Notes: a model not told the origin generated them from the sequence alone. A stretch of 43,862 nt of DNA from JBBRCE01 sp038205115 (GCA_038205115.1 JBBRCE010000043.1:1-43862), one strand, 5' to 3'. Shown: positions 8,309 to 16,485, counted from the first letter of the stretch. Numbers and translations: made by a program.

Positions 8309-8709
8309 CTATTCTTCGTCAATTTTCCACTCGGTTTGCGTGGACGCAAGGCAGCTCTGGAATCGTTCGAACGGCATTTCAAACGTCGGAACCAAAACGC
8401 CATGCGTGGGCTTGTCTAGAATCAATTCCAAGTTATCGTCGATGGCTGCCGATTCGAACTCGCCGCTGCCTGCTGTCCAGCAATGCAGATCGTCGGCGCC
8501 GCGTGCTTTTGGTGCCAAGTGCTTCAATCTCGCTGGGATGAGAAAAAACGGCAAATGCTTCCAATCGTCAACAACGGATAAACCCTCGACACCGCTTCTC
8601 ACGTAGCCGTTCGCATCAACAGAAATGTCGCCGCGCGGCTGCTGCCGAGGCGATCCCGATCAAACACCCAAACAATTCGCCGTCGAACCGATTCGCGGAA
8701 GAATTCCAT
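8309..8709 (-). pseudogene. Tse2-like ADP-ribosyltransferase toxin gene, apparently frameshifted
   Basis: From a GTG at 8602 to the stop at 8309 there is a clean 97-residue frame that stays open further upstream to about 8659. It reads as PRGDISVDANGYVRSG, VEGLSVVDDWKHLP and finally THGVLVPTFEMPFERFQ followed by a Trp. This pattern (DI...G...GGxSV near the start, then HGxxxPxxxM...FQ...L..T...W) resembles the Tse2 family of type VI secretion effectors, about 158 residues long. The missing N-terminus is in another frame, from the ATG at 8709 (MEFFRESVRRRIVWVFDRD). One inserted base near 8645-8655 would join the two into about 134 residues. So either the toxin is broken, a sequencing error is present, or a short version starts at 8602. 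It sits between leuC and the TPR-like gene. The family call is from motif memory. Confidence 0.48.
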
Positions 8710-8811
8710 CACGGAACATTACTCGATAAAACCGTGGCATATATACAGGTACTGTTAGCAGAATGATTCAAAGCACGGTTAACCGGTCAAAATTTCGCGG
8801 AACAGTGTTTT

Positions 8812-10227
8812 CTATGCATTAAACTTCCAGCCGCGGATATCGACAAAATGCCCGCTGACCGCGGCGGCGGCGGCCATGGCTGGCGAAACCAAGTGCGTGC
8901 GGCCGCCTTTGCCTTGGCGACCTTCGAAGTTGCGATTGCTGGTCGAGGCGCAGCGTTCTCCGGGGCGCAATGTGTCGGGATTCATGCCTAAGCACATGCT
9001 GCAACCGGCTTCGCGCCAGTCAAAACCGGCGGCCTTAAAGATCTTATCCAGCCCTTCGGCCTCGGCCTGCTTTTTGACCTGTCCACTGCCTGGCACGACC
9101 ATGGCGCTGACGGAGTTGGCCACGTGATAGCCGCGGACAACATCAGCGGCCGCCCGCAAATCCTCGATCCGGGCGTTGGTGCAAGACCCAATGAAGACGC
9201 GATCCAGCGGCAGCGACGTAAACGGCTGACCCGCCTGCAAGCCCATGTATTCCAGAGCGCGAGCGGCCGTTTTGCGCTGGTCGTCGTCCGAAAACGAATT
9301 GGGATCCGGTACGTTTTCGACGACCGGGGCAACCTGCCCGGGATTGGTGCCCCAGGTGATTTGCGGCGAAATATCGGCGGCCTGAAAAACTAGCGTTTTA
9401 TCGTATTTGGCACCCGGATCGCTGGGCAGTTCGCGCCAGCGGGCGACGGCCTCGTCAAACGCCGCGCCTTGCGGCGCATGCTGACGCCCGCGCACGTAGT
9501 CGAACGTTTTCTCGTCAGGAGCAATCATGCCGGCCTTGGCGCCCGCTTCGATCGACATATTACAGACCGTCATCCGCTGTTCCATACTTAGGTCGCGAAT
9601 GGCCTCGCCGGTGTACTCGATGACATAACCGGTACCGCCGTCGGTAGTGAGCTGACCGATCAAATACAGAATCAGGTCTTTTGCGGTCACTCCCGGCAGC
9701 AAATGGCCTTCAATCCGCAATTCCAGCGTTTTCGGCTTGCTTTGCAGCAGCGTTTGCGTGGCCAGCACATGCTCCACTTCGCTAGTGCCAATGCCAAACG
9801 CCAGCGAGCCAAACGCACCGTGCGTGGCGGTGTGGCTGTCGCCGCAGACAATGGTCATGCCGGGCTGCGTGATGCCCAGTTCTGGCCCAATGATGTGGAC
9901 AATGCCTTGCTGCGGATCGTTGAGATCGTACAGCCGAATGCCAAATTCCTGGCAGTTATTGCGCAGGGTATCGATTTGCTGCTTCGAAATCGGATCCGCA
10001 ATCGGCAAGCGGCGATCGCTCGTCGGCACGTTGTGATCCGGCGTGGCCGTGGTCAGTTCCGGACGACGCACTTTGCGACCGGCTAGGCGCAAGCCCTCGA
10101 ACGCCTGAGGGCTGGTCACTTCATGCACCAAATGCCGGTCGATGTACAGGATGGCCTGTTTGCCGGGCTCGGAATGCACCACGTGAGCATCCCAAATCTT
10201 TTCAAACATCGTGCGTGCAGCGGTCAT
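8812..10227 (-). CDS. leuC: 3-isopropylmalate dehydratase large subunit
   Basis: Aconitase-type [4Fe-4S] subunit of isopropylmalate isomerase in leucine synthesis; works with LeuD. The 471-residue product (E. coli: 466) has the cluster cysteines C349 (IGSCTNARIEDL) and C409/C412 (AGCSMCLGMNPD), the conserved HLVHEVTSPQAFEGLR, CGDSHTATHGAFG, and NRNFEGRQGKGGRTHLVSP at the C-terminus. Start: the ATG at 10227 (MTAARTMFEKIWDAHVV); another ATG at 10209 would also fit. A promoter with a perfect TATAAT lies 65 bases upstream and the short leader contains a hairpin. The gene is intact and not adjacent to leuD: a toxin-like gene and a TPR-like gene follow on the same strand. Confidence 0.97.
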   Translation of the reverse strand: MTAARTMFEKIWDAHVVHSEPGKQAILYIDRHLVHEVTSPQAFEGLRLAGRKVRRPELTTATPDHNVPTSDRRLPIADPISKQQIDTLRNNCQEFGIRLYDLNDPQQGIVHIIGPELGITQPGMTIVCGDSHTATHGAFGSLAFGIGTSEVEHVLATQTLLQSKPKTLELRIEGHLLPGVTAKDLILYLIGQLTTDGGTGYVIEYTGEAIRDLSMEQRMTVCNMSIEAGAKAGMIAPDEKTFDYVRGRQHAPQGAAFDEAVARWRELPSDPGAKYDKTLVFQAADISPQITWGTNPGQVAPVVENVPDPNSFSDDDQRKTAARALEYMGLQAGQPFTSLPLDRVFIGSCTNARIEDLRAAADVVRGYHVANSVSAMVVPGSGQVKKQAEAEGLDKIFKAAGFDWREAGCSMCLGMNPDTLRPGERCASTSNRNFEGRQGKGGRTHLVSPAMAAAAAVSGHFVDIRGWKFNA

Positions 10228-10268
10228 GGGTCTTGTACCGACGAAAAACGAGCGAGAAAACGCCAAAC

Positions 10269-10283
10269 GGCTGAAAATCAGCC
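10269..10283 (-). promoter_or_regulatory. Hairpin in the leuC leader
   Basis: A perfect 6-bp stem with a 3-base loop (GGCTGA, AAA, TCAGCC on the plus strand) sits about 42 bases before the leuC start, within the first bases of the predicted transcript. There is no following T tract and no leucine-codon-rich peptide, so classical attenuation is not supported. Confidence 0.4.
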
Positions 10284-10291
10284 ATCTGGCT

Positions 10292-10320
10292 ATTATATCC
10301 CAAGCGGCTGCGAATCAAAA
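10292..10320 (-). promoter_or_regulatory. Promoter of leuC
   Basis: On the minus strand a perfect TATAAT -10 box (10292-10297) with TTTTGA 17 bases upstream (10315-10320; TTTGAT at 16 bases is an alternative). Transcription would start about 60 bases before leuC and could cover leuC, the two inserted genes and leuD. Confidence 0.6.
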
Positions 10321-10372
10321 GCAGGCCATGCCGCTTGTCGCAGACTTCACTTGGCCAGTGGAGATTTCGTTT

Positions 10373-11067
10373 CTATGGAACCGTCCGCGCGGCCGCCGTA
10401 CGTCCGATGTTCAGCCGAATGGCAGTTGGCAACACGCACAGCGCCATCAAATCGGTGGCCAGGGCCGAATCGATGGTCATCAGTTGTTCACTTGAAACGG
10501 CATAGAACTGGCAGGACTTCGGAATCACCAACACGCCGCGCCTCGGTTCATCATTATTTAATAGGACGATGTTGCCGCGAAGCGATGTGTGGTTGACAAT
10601 GGAGGTGACGTGCTGGTTCGCTTATTCGCCAGAATCACCTCTGCCAACTGGCCAAAATACCTGCCACCACAGGGCATCCACAACGACGACACCGTAGCCG
10701 TCGCTCGGGACGTCATCCGGCCAATAAGACGTCTCGCGAGGTGACACGCGGTTCGGCTTCCGACCGATAGCGGCAGACTTTGCCGTCGTAATCTTGCGCG
10801 TTGTATTTCGGATCGTAAGACTCGATCCATTCTCCCGGGATGCCTCCGTCTAATTTGTGGATCAAGTCGGGTGACGCCACTTCTGGCTGCGGTGATTTGA
10901 TCTTGAACGCCCGAAATTGTCGCTTTTGGATGGAGACTAGAATGTCGTTCTGGCTGTAAGACTCAACCTGCGCGCGGCGCAATCCACCACCAGCACGCAA
11001 CCGCGGCCAAGAAGCTGAGCCAGAGCAATTGCATCAGCGAGAATCGTCGCAGGTTTTGGCGAGTCAT
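10373..11067 (-). pseudogene. Decayed exported or membrane-anchored protein gene with several frameshifts
   Basis: Coding-like sequence runs through this stretch on the minus strand but changes frame at least four times. From the ATG at 11067 it gives a membrane anchor (MTRQNLRRFSLMQLLWLSF, then AAVACWWWIA). After a shift near 10980 comes RAQVESYSQNDILVSIQKRQ and on to EWIESYDPKYNAQDYDGKVC. After a shift near 10755 comes YWPDDVPSDGYGVVVVDALW. After shifts near 10660-10620 comes YFGQLAEVILAN, then NQHVTSIVNHTSLRGNIVLL and DEPRRGVLVIPKSCQFYAVS to a TAG at 10373-10375. Together this is about 225 residues: one N-terminal helix and a mixed domain I do not recognise. The number of breaks argues for decay rather than one sequencing error. 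It ends about 50 bases before the leuC promoter. Confidence 0.6.
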
Positions 11068-11421
11068 GCCCGCAGCTTATATCCGCAACATGGATTTTGC
11101 TGCGCCAATCGCTTCGGCCATAACCACACGCTGTACTTTCTTAATGCTCACAATGCCGTAACATTGGGCACGTCGTGCTGTAACCGAAGCGGCAACATGA
11201 GAAAAAGTCATACTAGCTGCGGCTTTTCCAGCGGTTTTTTGTCTCCGCCAGCATCCGCTGATTGCAGGCATGGCAGTTGCCTTGCAGAGCGTGTTGGGTC
11301 TGGGAGGGGCTAAATTTGCGTTGACGCAGCAGGCGAAGATCGTGTACTTAATCGCCGGGCGCTCGGCCATTGCGGAACCGGGACGGTACAGTGGCCATGG
11401 GAATGATCGGAGATCAGTGCG
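11068..11421. other. Gap between the pseudogene and the cyanophycinase-like gene
   Basis: These 354 bases hold no convincing gene. A possible plus-strand promoter lies at 11321-11350. The rest may include the former promoter of the decayed leftward gene, but I see no clear boxes. Confidence 0.5.
11321..11350 (+). promoter_or_regulatory. Possible promoter of the cyanophycinase-like gene
   Basis: TTGACG (11321-11326) and TACTTA (11345-11350) with an 18-base spacer, 72 bases before the start codon. The -35 box is good and the -10 box weak. Confidence 0.35.
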
Positions 11422-12537
11422 ATGGCGCGATTCAGCTTTTTCGTTAAACTCCTGGGGCTGTTTGCCTGCAGCGTCGGGCTCTGCGCTTGGCTGACATTGC
11501 GCGATGGTCGCGATCCAGACTACAGACCGCTGCCGAATATCGTGGAAGATCCCACCGAAGAAATCACGTCGCCAATTCCCTTGGCCAACCTCGAAGGCAT
11601 CAAAGGCTCGCTGGTCATTGTCGGTGGCGGCGAAGTGCCAGACAGCGTGCGGCAACGCTTCTTGCAATTGGCTGGCGGCACCGCAGCGAAGATTGTTGTT
11701 ATTCCGACGGCGTCTGACTTGGCCGAAGATATGTTAGCTGACCAGGAGCAGGCCGATTTGCTGCTGGCACCTTGGAAATCGCTGGGGGTCGCGGACGTTC
11801 TCGCGTTTCACACGCGATCTGCCCAGGCCGCAAACGACGAGAGCTTCATCGAACCGATCCGCCAGGCAACTGGCGTTTGGATCGAGAGTGGACAACAGAA
11901 AAATATCGCGGCCGCCTATCTGGGTACTGAGGTCGAGCGAGCCTTGTATGCATTATTGCAACGCGGCGGCGTAATCGGCGGCACCAGCGCCGGCGCGGCA
12001 ATTCAATCGCGGGTGATGATCGCCGGTGGCAGCACAGAACCGGAAATCAGTACCGGTCTGGACCTGCTGCCGGGCAGTATTGTCGATCAACACTTTGGCA
12101 ATCGCAATCGCAAGCCGCGACTGATGAAGGCGATTTCCGACCACCCAGGGCTGGTGGGCTTTGGCATCGACGAATCGACTGCCTTGATTGTGCAGGGCAG
12201 CCAATTGGAAGTGCTCGGTGGCGGCAATGTGACGGTCATGTTGCCGACGCCGAAATCGGCCGAATCGTCGGTTCAGGAATTCGATCTGAAGACCGGTTCC
12301 GCCAATGATTTGGCGCTGCTCCGGCAGGCCGCTACTGAAGGCATTGCGCTGGTGATGTCCAAAGTGGAACCGGAACTTTCGCGTCCCGTGATCGGCGTGA
12401 TCTTGCCCGAAGAAGATCACGAAATCTTTCCCGGAATCGAAGCCAATGCCGACTCATTGAACCAACTGTTCGAAAAGTTCCGCATTTTGCTAGACGATTT
12501 GCCTGGGATCAGCTTGAATCCGAACGGTCCGGAATAG
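11422..12537 (+). CDS. Membrane-anchored cyanophycinase-like serine peptidase (family S51)
   Basis: Cyanophycinases cleave the storage polymer cyanophycin to Asp-Arg dipeptides. The 371-residue product has an N-terminal hydrophobic helix at about 7-25 (KLLGLFACSVGLCAWL), a linker, and the S51 fold. This includes LVIVGGGEVP at 64-73, the nucleophile motif GGTSAGAA with Ser189, DQHF with His224, and the later family motif GFGIDESTALIV. The active-site stretch that usually reads GG[DN]Q is SGQQ here (about 156-159), so specificity may differ. The helix points to action outside the cytoplasm, unlike cytoplasmic CphB. The ATG at 11422 has GGAGA nine bases upstream. No cyanophycin synthetase is in the window, so this may be a general isoaspartyl or dipeptide-releasing peptidase. 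Confidence 0.82.
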   Translation: MARFSFFVKLLGLFACSVGLCAWLTLRDGRDPDYRPLPNIVEDPTEEITSPIPLANLEGIKGSLVIVGGGEVPDSVRQRFLQLAGGTAAKIVVIPTASDLAEDMLADQEQADLLLAPWKSLGVADVLAFHTRSAQAANDESFIEPIRQATGVWIESGQQKNIAAAYLGTEVERALYALLQRGGVIGGTSAGAAIQSRVMIAGGSTEPEISTGLDLLPGSIVDQHFGNRNRKPRLMKAISDHPGLVGFGIDESTALIVQGSQLEVLGGGNVTVMLPTPKSAESSVQEFDLKTGSANDLALLRQAATEGIALVMSKVEPELSRPVIGVILPEEDHEIFPGIEANADSLNQLFEKFRILLDDLPGISLNPNGPE

Positions 12538-12753
12538 CGATAGCCGGCTCGATTCGCGCGGATTGGCGTCTTTTCTCGACTGCCACCAGAAACTCGGGGG
12601 GCTTGGCGGGGTTTGATCTGATAACGATGTCACCTAGCCAACCTGCAAATCTACTCGTCGAACTGGCCAGCGTGCCCACGGCAACTTAAACTCATTGTTA
12701 CGCCAGCAGCGTGTCGCCGACAGGCCGTCGGATGAGCCTAGCGGCTGCGTGAG

Positions 12754-13473
12754 TTGAATTGCCTGGAACTGGCCGGTTTTGCCGGATGCCCTTTGAGTGC
12801 TAGCCCGTCTACTGCCGAACACTACGAATTGCGCGACCCCGACGTGCGATTGATGCTCGAGGTGCGCAACGACAGTGCGGCAGCGTTCGAAGAATTGATG
12901 CTGCGTTATCAGAACCGACTGGTCACGGTGCTTGAGCACTTGACGGGTCGCCGCGAGCAGGCGGAAGACTTGGCACAGGACGTGTTCTTGCGCGTGTATC
13001 GGGCCAGAAAAAGTTATGTTCCGGGATCGAAGTTTTCGACTTGGCTGTACACCATCGCCAACAATGTGGCGTTGAATGCCAAGCGATCGCGATCGAGACG
13101 GAAAGAAGTCAACGTGGGCAACGTGGAAGCCGAAGACAACGAGGCAAATCCGATCGAGCAAATGGCCCTGGCGGCCAGCAGCTTCATGCCCACTCGCGCC
13201 GCCGACAAAGCCGAAATCCGTGACGTCGTGCGGCAAGCCATTGGCACGCTTAACGAGCGGCAACGGATGGCCGTCTTGCTGAACAAGTTCGAAGACATGA
13301 GTTATGACGATATCGCCGAAGCCATGCAGCTCTCGCCCAAGGCCGTCAAGTCGCTGCTGTCTCGTGCGCGCAGCAACCTCCGGCAGTGTTTAGAACCCTA
13401 CTTGGATTCCGGTAAACTTCCCGTACCGACCGACGCCGTCAACGAAACCGGCGCCTGGACCACAGAAACCTAG
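12754..13473 (+). CDS. ECF-type RNA polymerase sigma factor
   Basis: Directs RNA polymerase to a stress or envelope regulon. Region sigma2 is clear at about residues 36-113: FEELMLRYQNRLVTVL, then RREQAEDLAQDVFLRVYRA and KFSTWLYTIANNVALNAKR, the -10 recognition part. Region sigma4 follows at about 155-210 (LNERQRMAVLLNKFEDMSYD, then DDIAEAMQLSPKAVKSLLSRAR), with a helix-turn-helix for the -35 box. The start is uncertain: the frame opens at a TTG (12754); another TTG at 12793 or the ATG at 12853 are possible, the last being just before region 2. A large membrane protein with an anti-sigma-like N-terminus starts 150 bases downstream, the usual sigma/anti-sigma order. Its target promoters cannot be seen here. 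Confidence 0.9.
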   Translation: MNCLELAGFAGCPLSASPSTAEHYELRDPDVRLMLEVRNDSAAAFEELMLRYQNRLVTVLEHLTGRREQAEDLAQDVFLRVYRARKSYVPGSKFSTWLYTIANNVALNAKRSRSRRKEVNVGNVEAEDNEANPIEQMALAASSFMPTRAADKAEIRDVVRQAIGTLNERQRMAVLLNKFEDMSYDDIAEAMQLSPKAVKSLLSRARSNLRQCLEPYLDSGKLPVPTDAVNETGAWTTET

Positions 13474-13622
13474 CGTGGCAGCATCAAGCGTTCGGCAGAT
13501 TGAATGGGTGCGGATTTGAAACAATGGACCGTGTCGGCTGCGTACAAGATTAATTCCCTCACAACCTTCCACCACGTGCGTTCAATTATTACACCGCCTT
13601 TGCTCGCCTCCGCTTGAATTCC

Positions 13623-15269
13623 ATGTCTTCGATTACTGACGACGTTCACGAAATGCTGGTTGCCTATCTCGACGGCGAGCTCGATGCCGACGCGACGCGG
13701 CAATTCGAAGAGCGTTTGGCGCGCGACGCAAATTTGCGTCGCGAGTTGCTGCTGTTGCAGCGATCGTGGGACATGCTCGACCGGTTGCCGCGGGCGGACG
13801 TTGACGCCAAATTCACGCGCACCACGGTGGAAATGATAACGGTCGCCGCTGCTGAGGACGTACATCGCGAGCAACAAGCGGCTCCCGCCCGAAAGATGCG
13901 GCGGTGGACGGTTGCGTTGGGCAGTTTGCTGGTCGCGGGCCTGCTCGGTTATGGATTGCTGAGGCTGCTGTTGCCGACGCCGAATGCCCAACTGCTCCGC
14001 GATCTGCCGATTTTGGAGAATCTGGAACTTTACCAACGCGGCGTGGATGTCGACTTCATCCGCCAACTGCACCAGGAAAAACTCTTTGCCGAGTACGATG
14101 AGCCGGCCGTGCCACTCGCCGAAGGCAGTATCGTGCCGGCCGCAAGCCCGAGCGTCGCAACCGCTGGCAGCAGCAGCTATGGCTCGGCGCTTTCGGCAAC
14201 TCCCGCTCAACGGCGGCAAATGCTCGAGAAAATGTCGGCCGGCGAAAAAGATCAGTTGCTGCAAAAACTTGCTCGTTTTCATAGCCTTCCGGTCGCGCAG
14301 CAGGCCGAACTGCGGGCGCTCAACGACCGGCTGACCGCAGATCCGCAACCCGACGCGCTGCTGTTAACGCTGAGTCATTACCGCGAATGGCTCAAAGCCT
14401 TGCCGCCGACGGACCGCGCGGAGCTTTTGGAATTGGCGGAAGACAAACGAATTGCCCGCATTAAGGAGCTGAAACAGGACGAGCAAGTCCGCATGGAGAA
14501 AATCGCGCAAGCCACCGGCTTCTCGCTCGAAGATGAACATTTGGTGTTGGCCTGGTATCGCGACTATCTCGTTCGCCACGGTGCGGAACTGCAAAAGAAA
14601 TTGGAGCAAGACCGGCTGGCGGCAAATAAGCCAGACGAACGAACCAAGTGGGAAGAACGTGGCCGCATGCACTCGATGTTCATGTATCGAGCGGTACTCT
14701 CGGCCTGGAGCAGCGACGATCCAGACATGCGGGCGTCCATCGTGCCCGACGAACTCAATCTGCTGGCAAAATCACTTTCGCCGGAAGCGCAGGCCTGGCT
14801 CAGTTCGAAGAAGACGCCTCCGGAGAAATCGCGGCTGGTGGCCGACTGGGTGCAGTTTGCCTCGTCGCGCAATCGCTACGTACCGTTTGGCGGTCGCCCG
14901 ATGCTCTCCGAGTTGGGCCGACAATTCGAACAGCGTCTGAACGATCCGTCGCGCAAAGAACTCGATCAACCGCTGAACAAGTGGCCGCACGACATGCAGA
15001 ATACGGTCGAATTTCTAGAAAAGTTCAGCCAGGAACTGCCCGAATCGCAGCTCGAACAGGTCGATCAGTTGGCGCCGCGGGAACGAATCAAGAAATTGTC
15101 GCAGCTTTATCGCGATCGTCACCCCAAGACGCAGGGCAACGATTCCGGCCCGCCTCGCGGTTTTGGTAAACCGCCACGCGGTTCCGGCGAGCGTCCGGAA
15201 CCGCCACCGGGCGAGTCTTCTGGCGGGCAGCCAATCGAGCGGCCCATCGCGCCTCCGCCGCGCGATTAG
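13623..15269 (+). CDS. Anti-sigma-like single-pass membrane protein with a large Pro-rich outer part
   Basis: The first 60 residues (MLVAYLDGELDADATRQFEE and on to LLLLQRSWDMLDRLPR) match the cytoplasmic helical domain of anti-sigma factors, but there is no zinc-binding HxxxCxxC motif. One membrane helix follows at about 96-117 (ALGSLLVAGLLGYGLLRLLL). The remaining 430 residues are predicted to be outside. They are mainly charged helices, with phrases such as REWLKALPPTDRAELLELAE that resemble DUF3106-type repeats, and end in a Pro/Gly-rich tail. The likely role is to hold the neighbouring ECF sigma factor until a signal arrives outside. The ATG at 13623 is preferred to a TTG nine bases upstream. 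At 548 residues it is far larger than ordinary anti-sigma factors. Confidence 0.75.
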   Translation: MSSITDDVHEMLVAYLDGELDADATRQFEERLARDANLRRELLLLQRSWDMLDRLPRADVDAKFTRTTVEMITVAAAEDVHREQQAAPARKMRRWTVALGSLLVAGLLGYGLLRLLLPTPNAQLLRDLPILENLELYQRGVDVDFIRQLHQEKLFAEYDEPAVPLAEGSIVPAASPSVATAGSSSYGSALSATPAQRRQMLEKMSAGEKDQLLQKLARFHSLPVAQQAELRALNDRLTADPQPDALLLTLSHYREWLKALPPTDRAELLELAEDKRIARIKELKQDEQVRMEKIAQATGFSLEDEHLVLAWYRDYLVRHGAELQKKLEQDRLAANKPDERTKWEERGRMHSMFMYRAVLSAWSSDDPDMRASIVPDELNLLAKSLSPEAQAWLSSKKTPPEKSRLVADWVQFASSRNRYVPFGGRPMLSELGRQFEQRLNDPSRKELDQPLNKWPHDMQNTVEFLEKFSQELPESQLEQVDQLAPRERIKKLSQLYRDRHPKTQGNDSGPPRGFGKPPRGSGERPEPPPGESSGGQPIERPIAPPPRD

Positions 15270-15434
15270 CCTTGCGATCCCTTCGACGCAGCAAAAACGC
15301 GACGGCGATTCATCTTGACCGGTTTTCGCCAATTTGCGACACTTCCGCCCGCTTAGGCCGTAACGTCCTTAATTGATCGAGGGCGCTGGCGGCAATCTTT
15401 CTTAAATTTCGGACCCTGTTCGGGAGACGCAACG

Positions 15435-16055
15435 ATGGAACGTTGCCATTTTGGCCTGGCGCTGACGCTGGCCTGTGGTTTATTTGTGGGCTGTTCTGGT
15501 TCGTCGCCTTCTAGCGGCACGGCCGCAGACAAGGTCAGTGCCGCCGGCAAAGCGGTGGCCGACAACGGATCGACGCCAGCCGTGGCTGTACGCGAGTTCT
15601 TAGATGCCGTCCGCACCGGCAACGATGCCAAGGCCAACGCGATGTTGACTGAAAAGGCAAAAATCGAAGTCAAAGAGGTCAGTGGCGGCTTTACTCCCCG
15701 AGCCAGCGACACCGCCAAGTTCGAAGTCGGCGAGTTCGAATACGCCACCGAAGAAAAAGACTTGGCGCACGTCGCCAGCAAATGGACCGATTTAGTCGAG
15801 GGAAAACCCGAGACCTACGAGTACCTCTGGGGCATGCGCAAAGACGCCGGTGACTGGCGCGTGGCCGGCGTGGTGTTCAAAGTCTTCGACGATGAACTGC
15901 CACTAGTTCTAAATTTTGAGGACGGCAAAGACATGGTCACCAAGCTGCGGCTGACCGCCGAAGAGATGGAGCGACGGAAAAACGGCGGCGGTCCGGCGGC
16001 TGGCAAGGCAACCGAACAAGTCGCCACAAAACCCGCAGATCCCGTGCAGAAGTAG
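15435..16055 (+). CDS. Putative lipoprotein
   Basis: A 206-residue protein with a lipoprotein signal peptide: hydrophobic ALTLACGLFVGC with the lipid-carrying Cys at residue 20, followed by a Ser/Gly-rich linker. The mature domain (about 48-170) starts with TPAVAVREFLDAVRTGNDAK, a helix also found at the start of many DUF4878/NTF2-like lipoproteins that adopt a cone-shaped fold, and has beta-strand phrases such as EYLWGMRKDAGDWRVAGVVF. The C-terminus is a charged, low-complexity tail. GGGAG lies about 8 bases before the ATG. A strong terminator follows at 16128-16162. The substrate or partner is unknown. Confidence 0.75.
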   Translation: MERCHFGLALTLACGLFVGCSGSSPSSGTAADKVSAAGKAVADNGSTPAVAVREFLDAVRTGNDAKANAMLTEKAKIEVKEVSGGFTPRASDTAKFEVGEFEYATEEKDLAHVASKWTDLVEGKPETYEYLWGMRKDAGDWRVAGVVFKVFDDELPLVLNFEDGKDMVTKLRLTAEEMERRKNGGGPAAGKATEQVATKPADPVQK

Positions 16056-16127
16056 AATTTGCGCTAACCTGAAACGGCCGAAGTCGTTTTTTTATTCGGC
16101 CGCTAAGTTCTGCGATACACTTAGTTT

Positions 16128-16162
16128 AGCGAGCATCGTCCCCGGGCGATGTTCGCTTTTTT
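16128..16162 (+). terminator. Rho-independent terminator after the lipoprotein gene
   Basis: A stem of about 10 bp (GCGAGCATCG pairing with CGATGTTCGC, one G-U pair) with an 8-base loop is followed by six T at 16157-16162. A separate hairpin without a T tail (16075-16102, CGGCCGAA and TTCGGCCG) lies just upstream. I see no supported gene in the 340 bases after the terminator up to 16501. Confidence 0.85.
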
Positions 16163-16469
16163 CATGCGCGGTACTGGACGAAAAGGTAGTTTTGACTAGA
16201 GTGGAGGACGCAAACTTAAGCCAGGTAGCCCAGTTCGCCCCATCGGTTTATTTTCTCGATGCCGCTTGACACGCAAGTGGCAAATGATACCTTACTTAGC
16301 GGTCCTAGTCTGTGTAATCGCTTCTGTCTACGTAACGCATACGGCTTACAGGGCAGTTGTGAGCGAGACGTGTGTCAGTAGCATTTATTCAGACCAGGCA
16401 AACGAAACACCCCGGAGTCGACGGCCGTCCGGCCTAGGGTGCAGAGCAAGTTGACGGCGATTTGTGTTT

Positions 16470-16485
16470 TTCAAAGTACTTTGAA
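16470..16485. promoter_or_regulatory. 16-bp perfect palindrome before the Cys/His-rich gene
   Basis: TTCAAAGTACTTTGAA is its own reverse complement and ends four bases before the ribosome-binding site GGAGG of the Cys/His-rich protein gene. A TTGACG at 16451 lies just upstream. Position and symmetry suggest an operator for a dimeric regulator, or a hairpin at the translation start. Confidence 0.45.

Noticed and set aside
16075..16102. Hairpin CGGCCGAA/TTCGGCCG as terminator
   Set aside because: It has no T run after the stem; the hairpin at 16128-16162 is the real terminator.
16284..16454. A short frame with a hydrophobic N-terminus (MIPYLAVLVCVIASVYV)
   Set aside because: No ribosome-binding site, a nonsense-like second half, and it runs into the leader of the Cys/His-rich gene.
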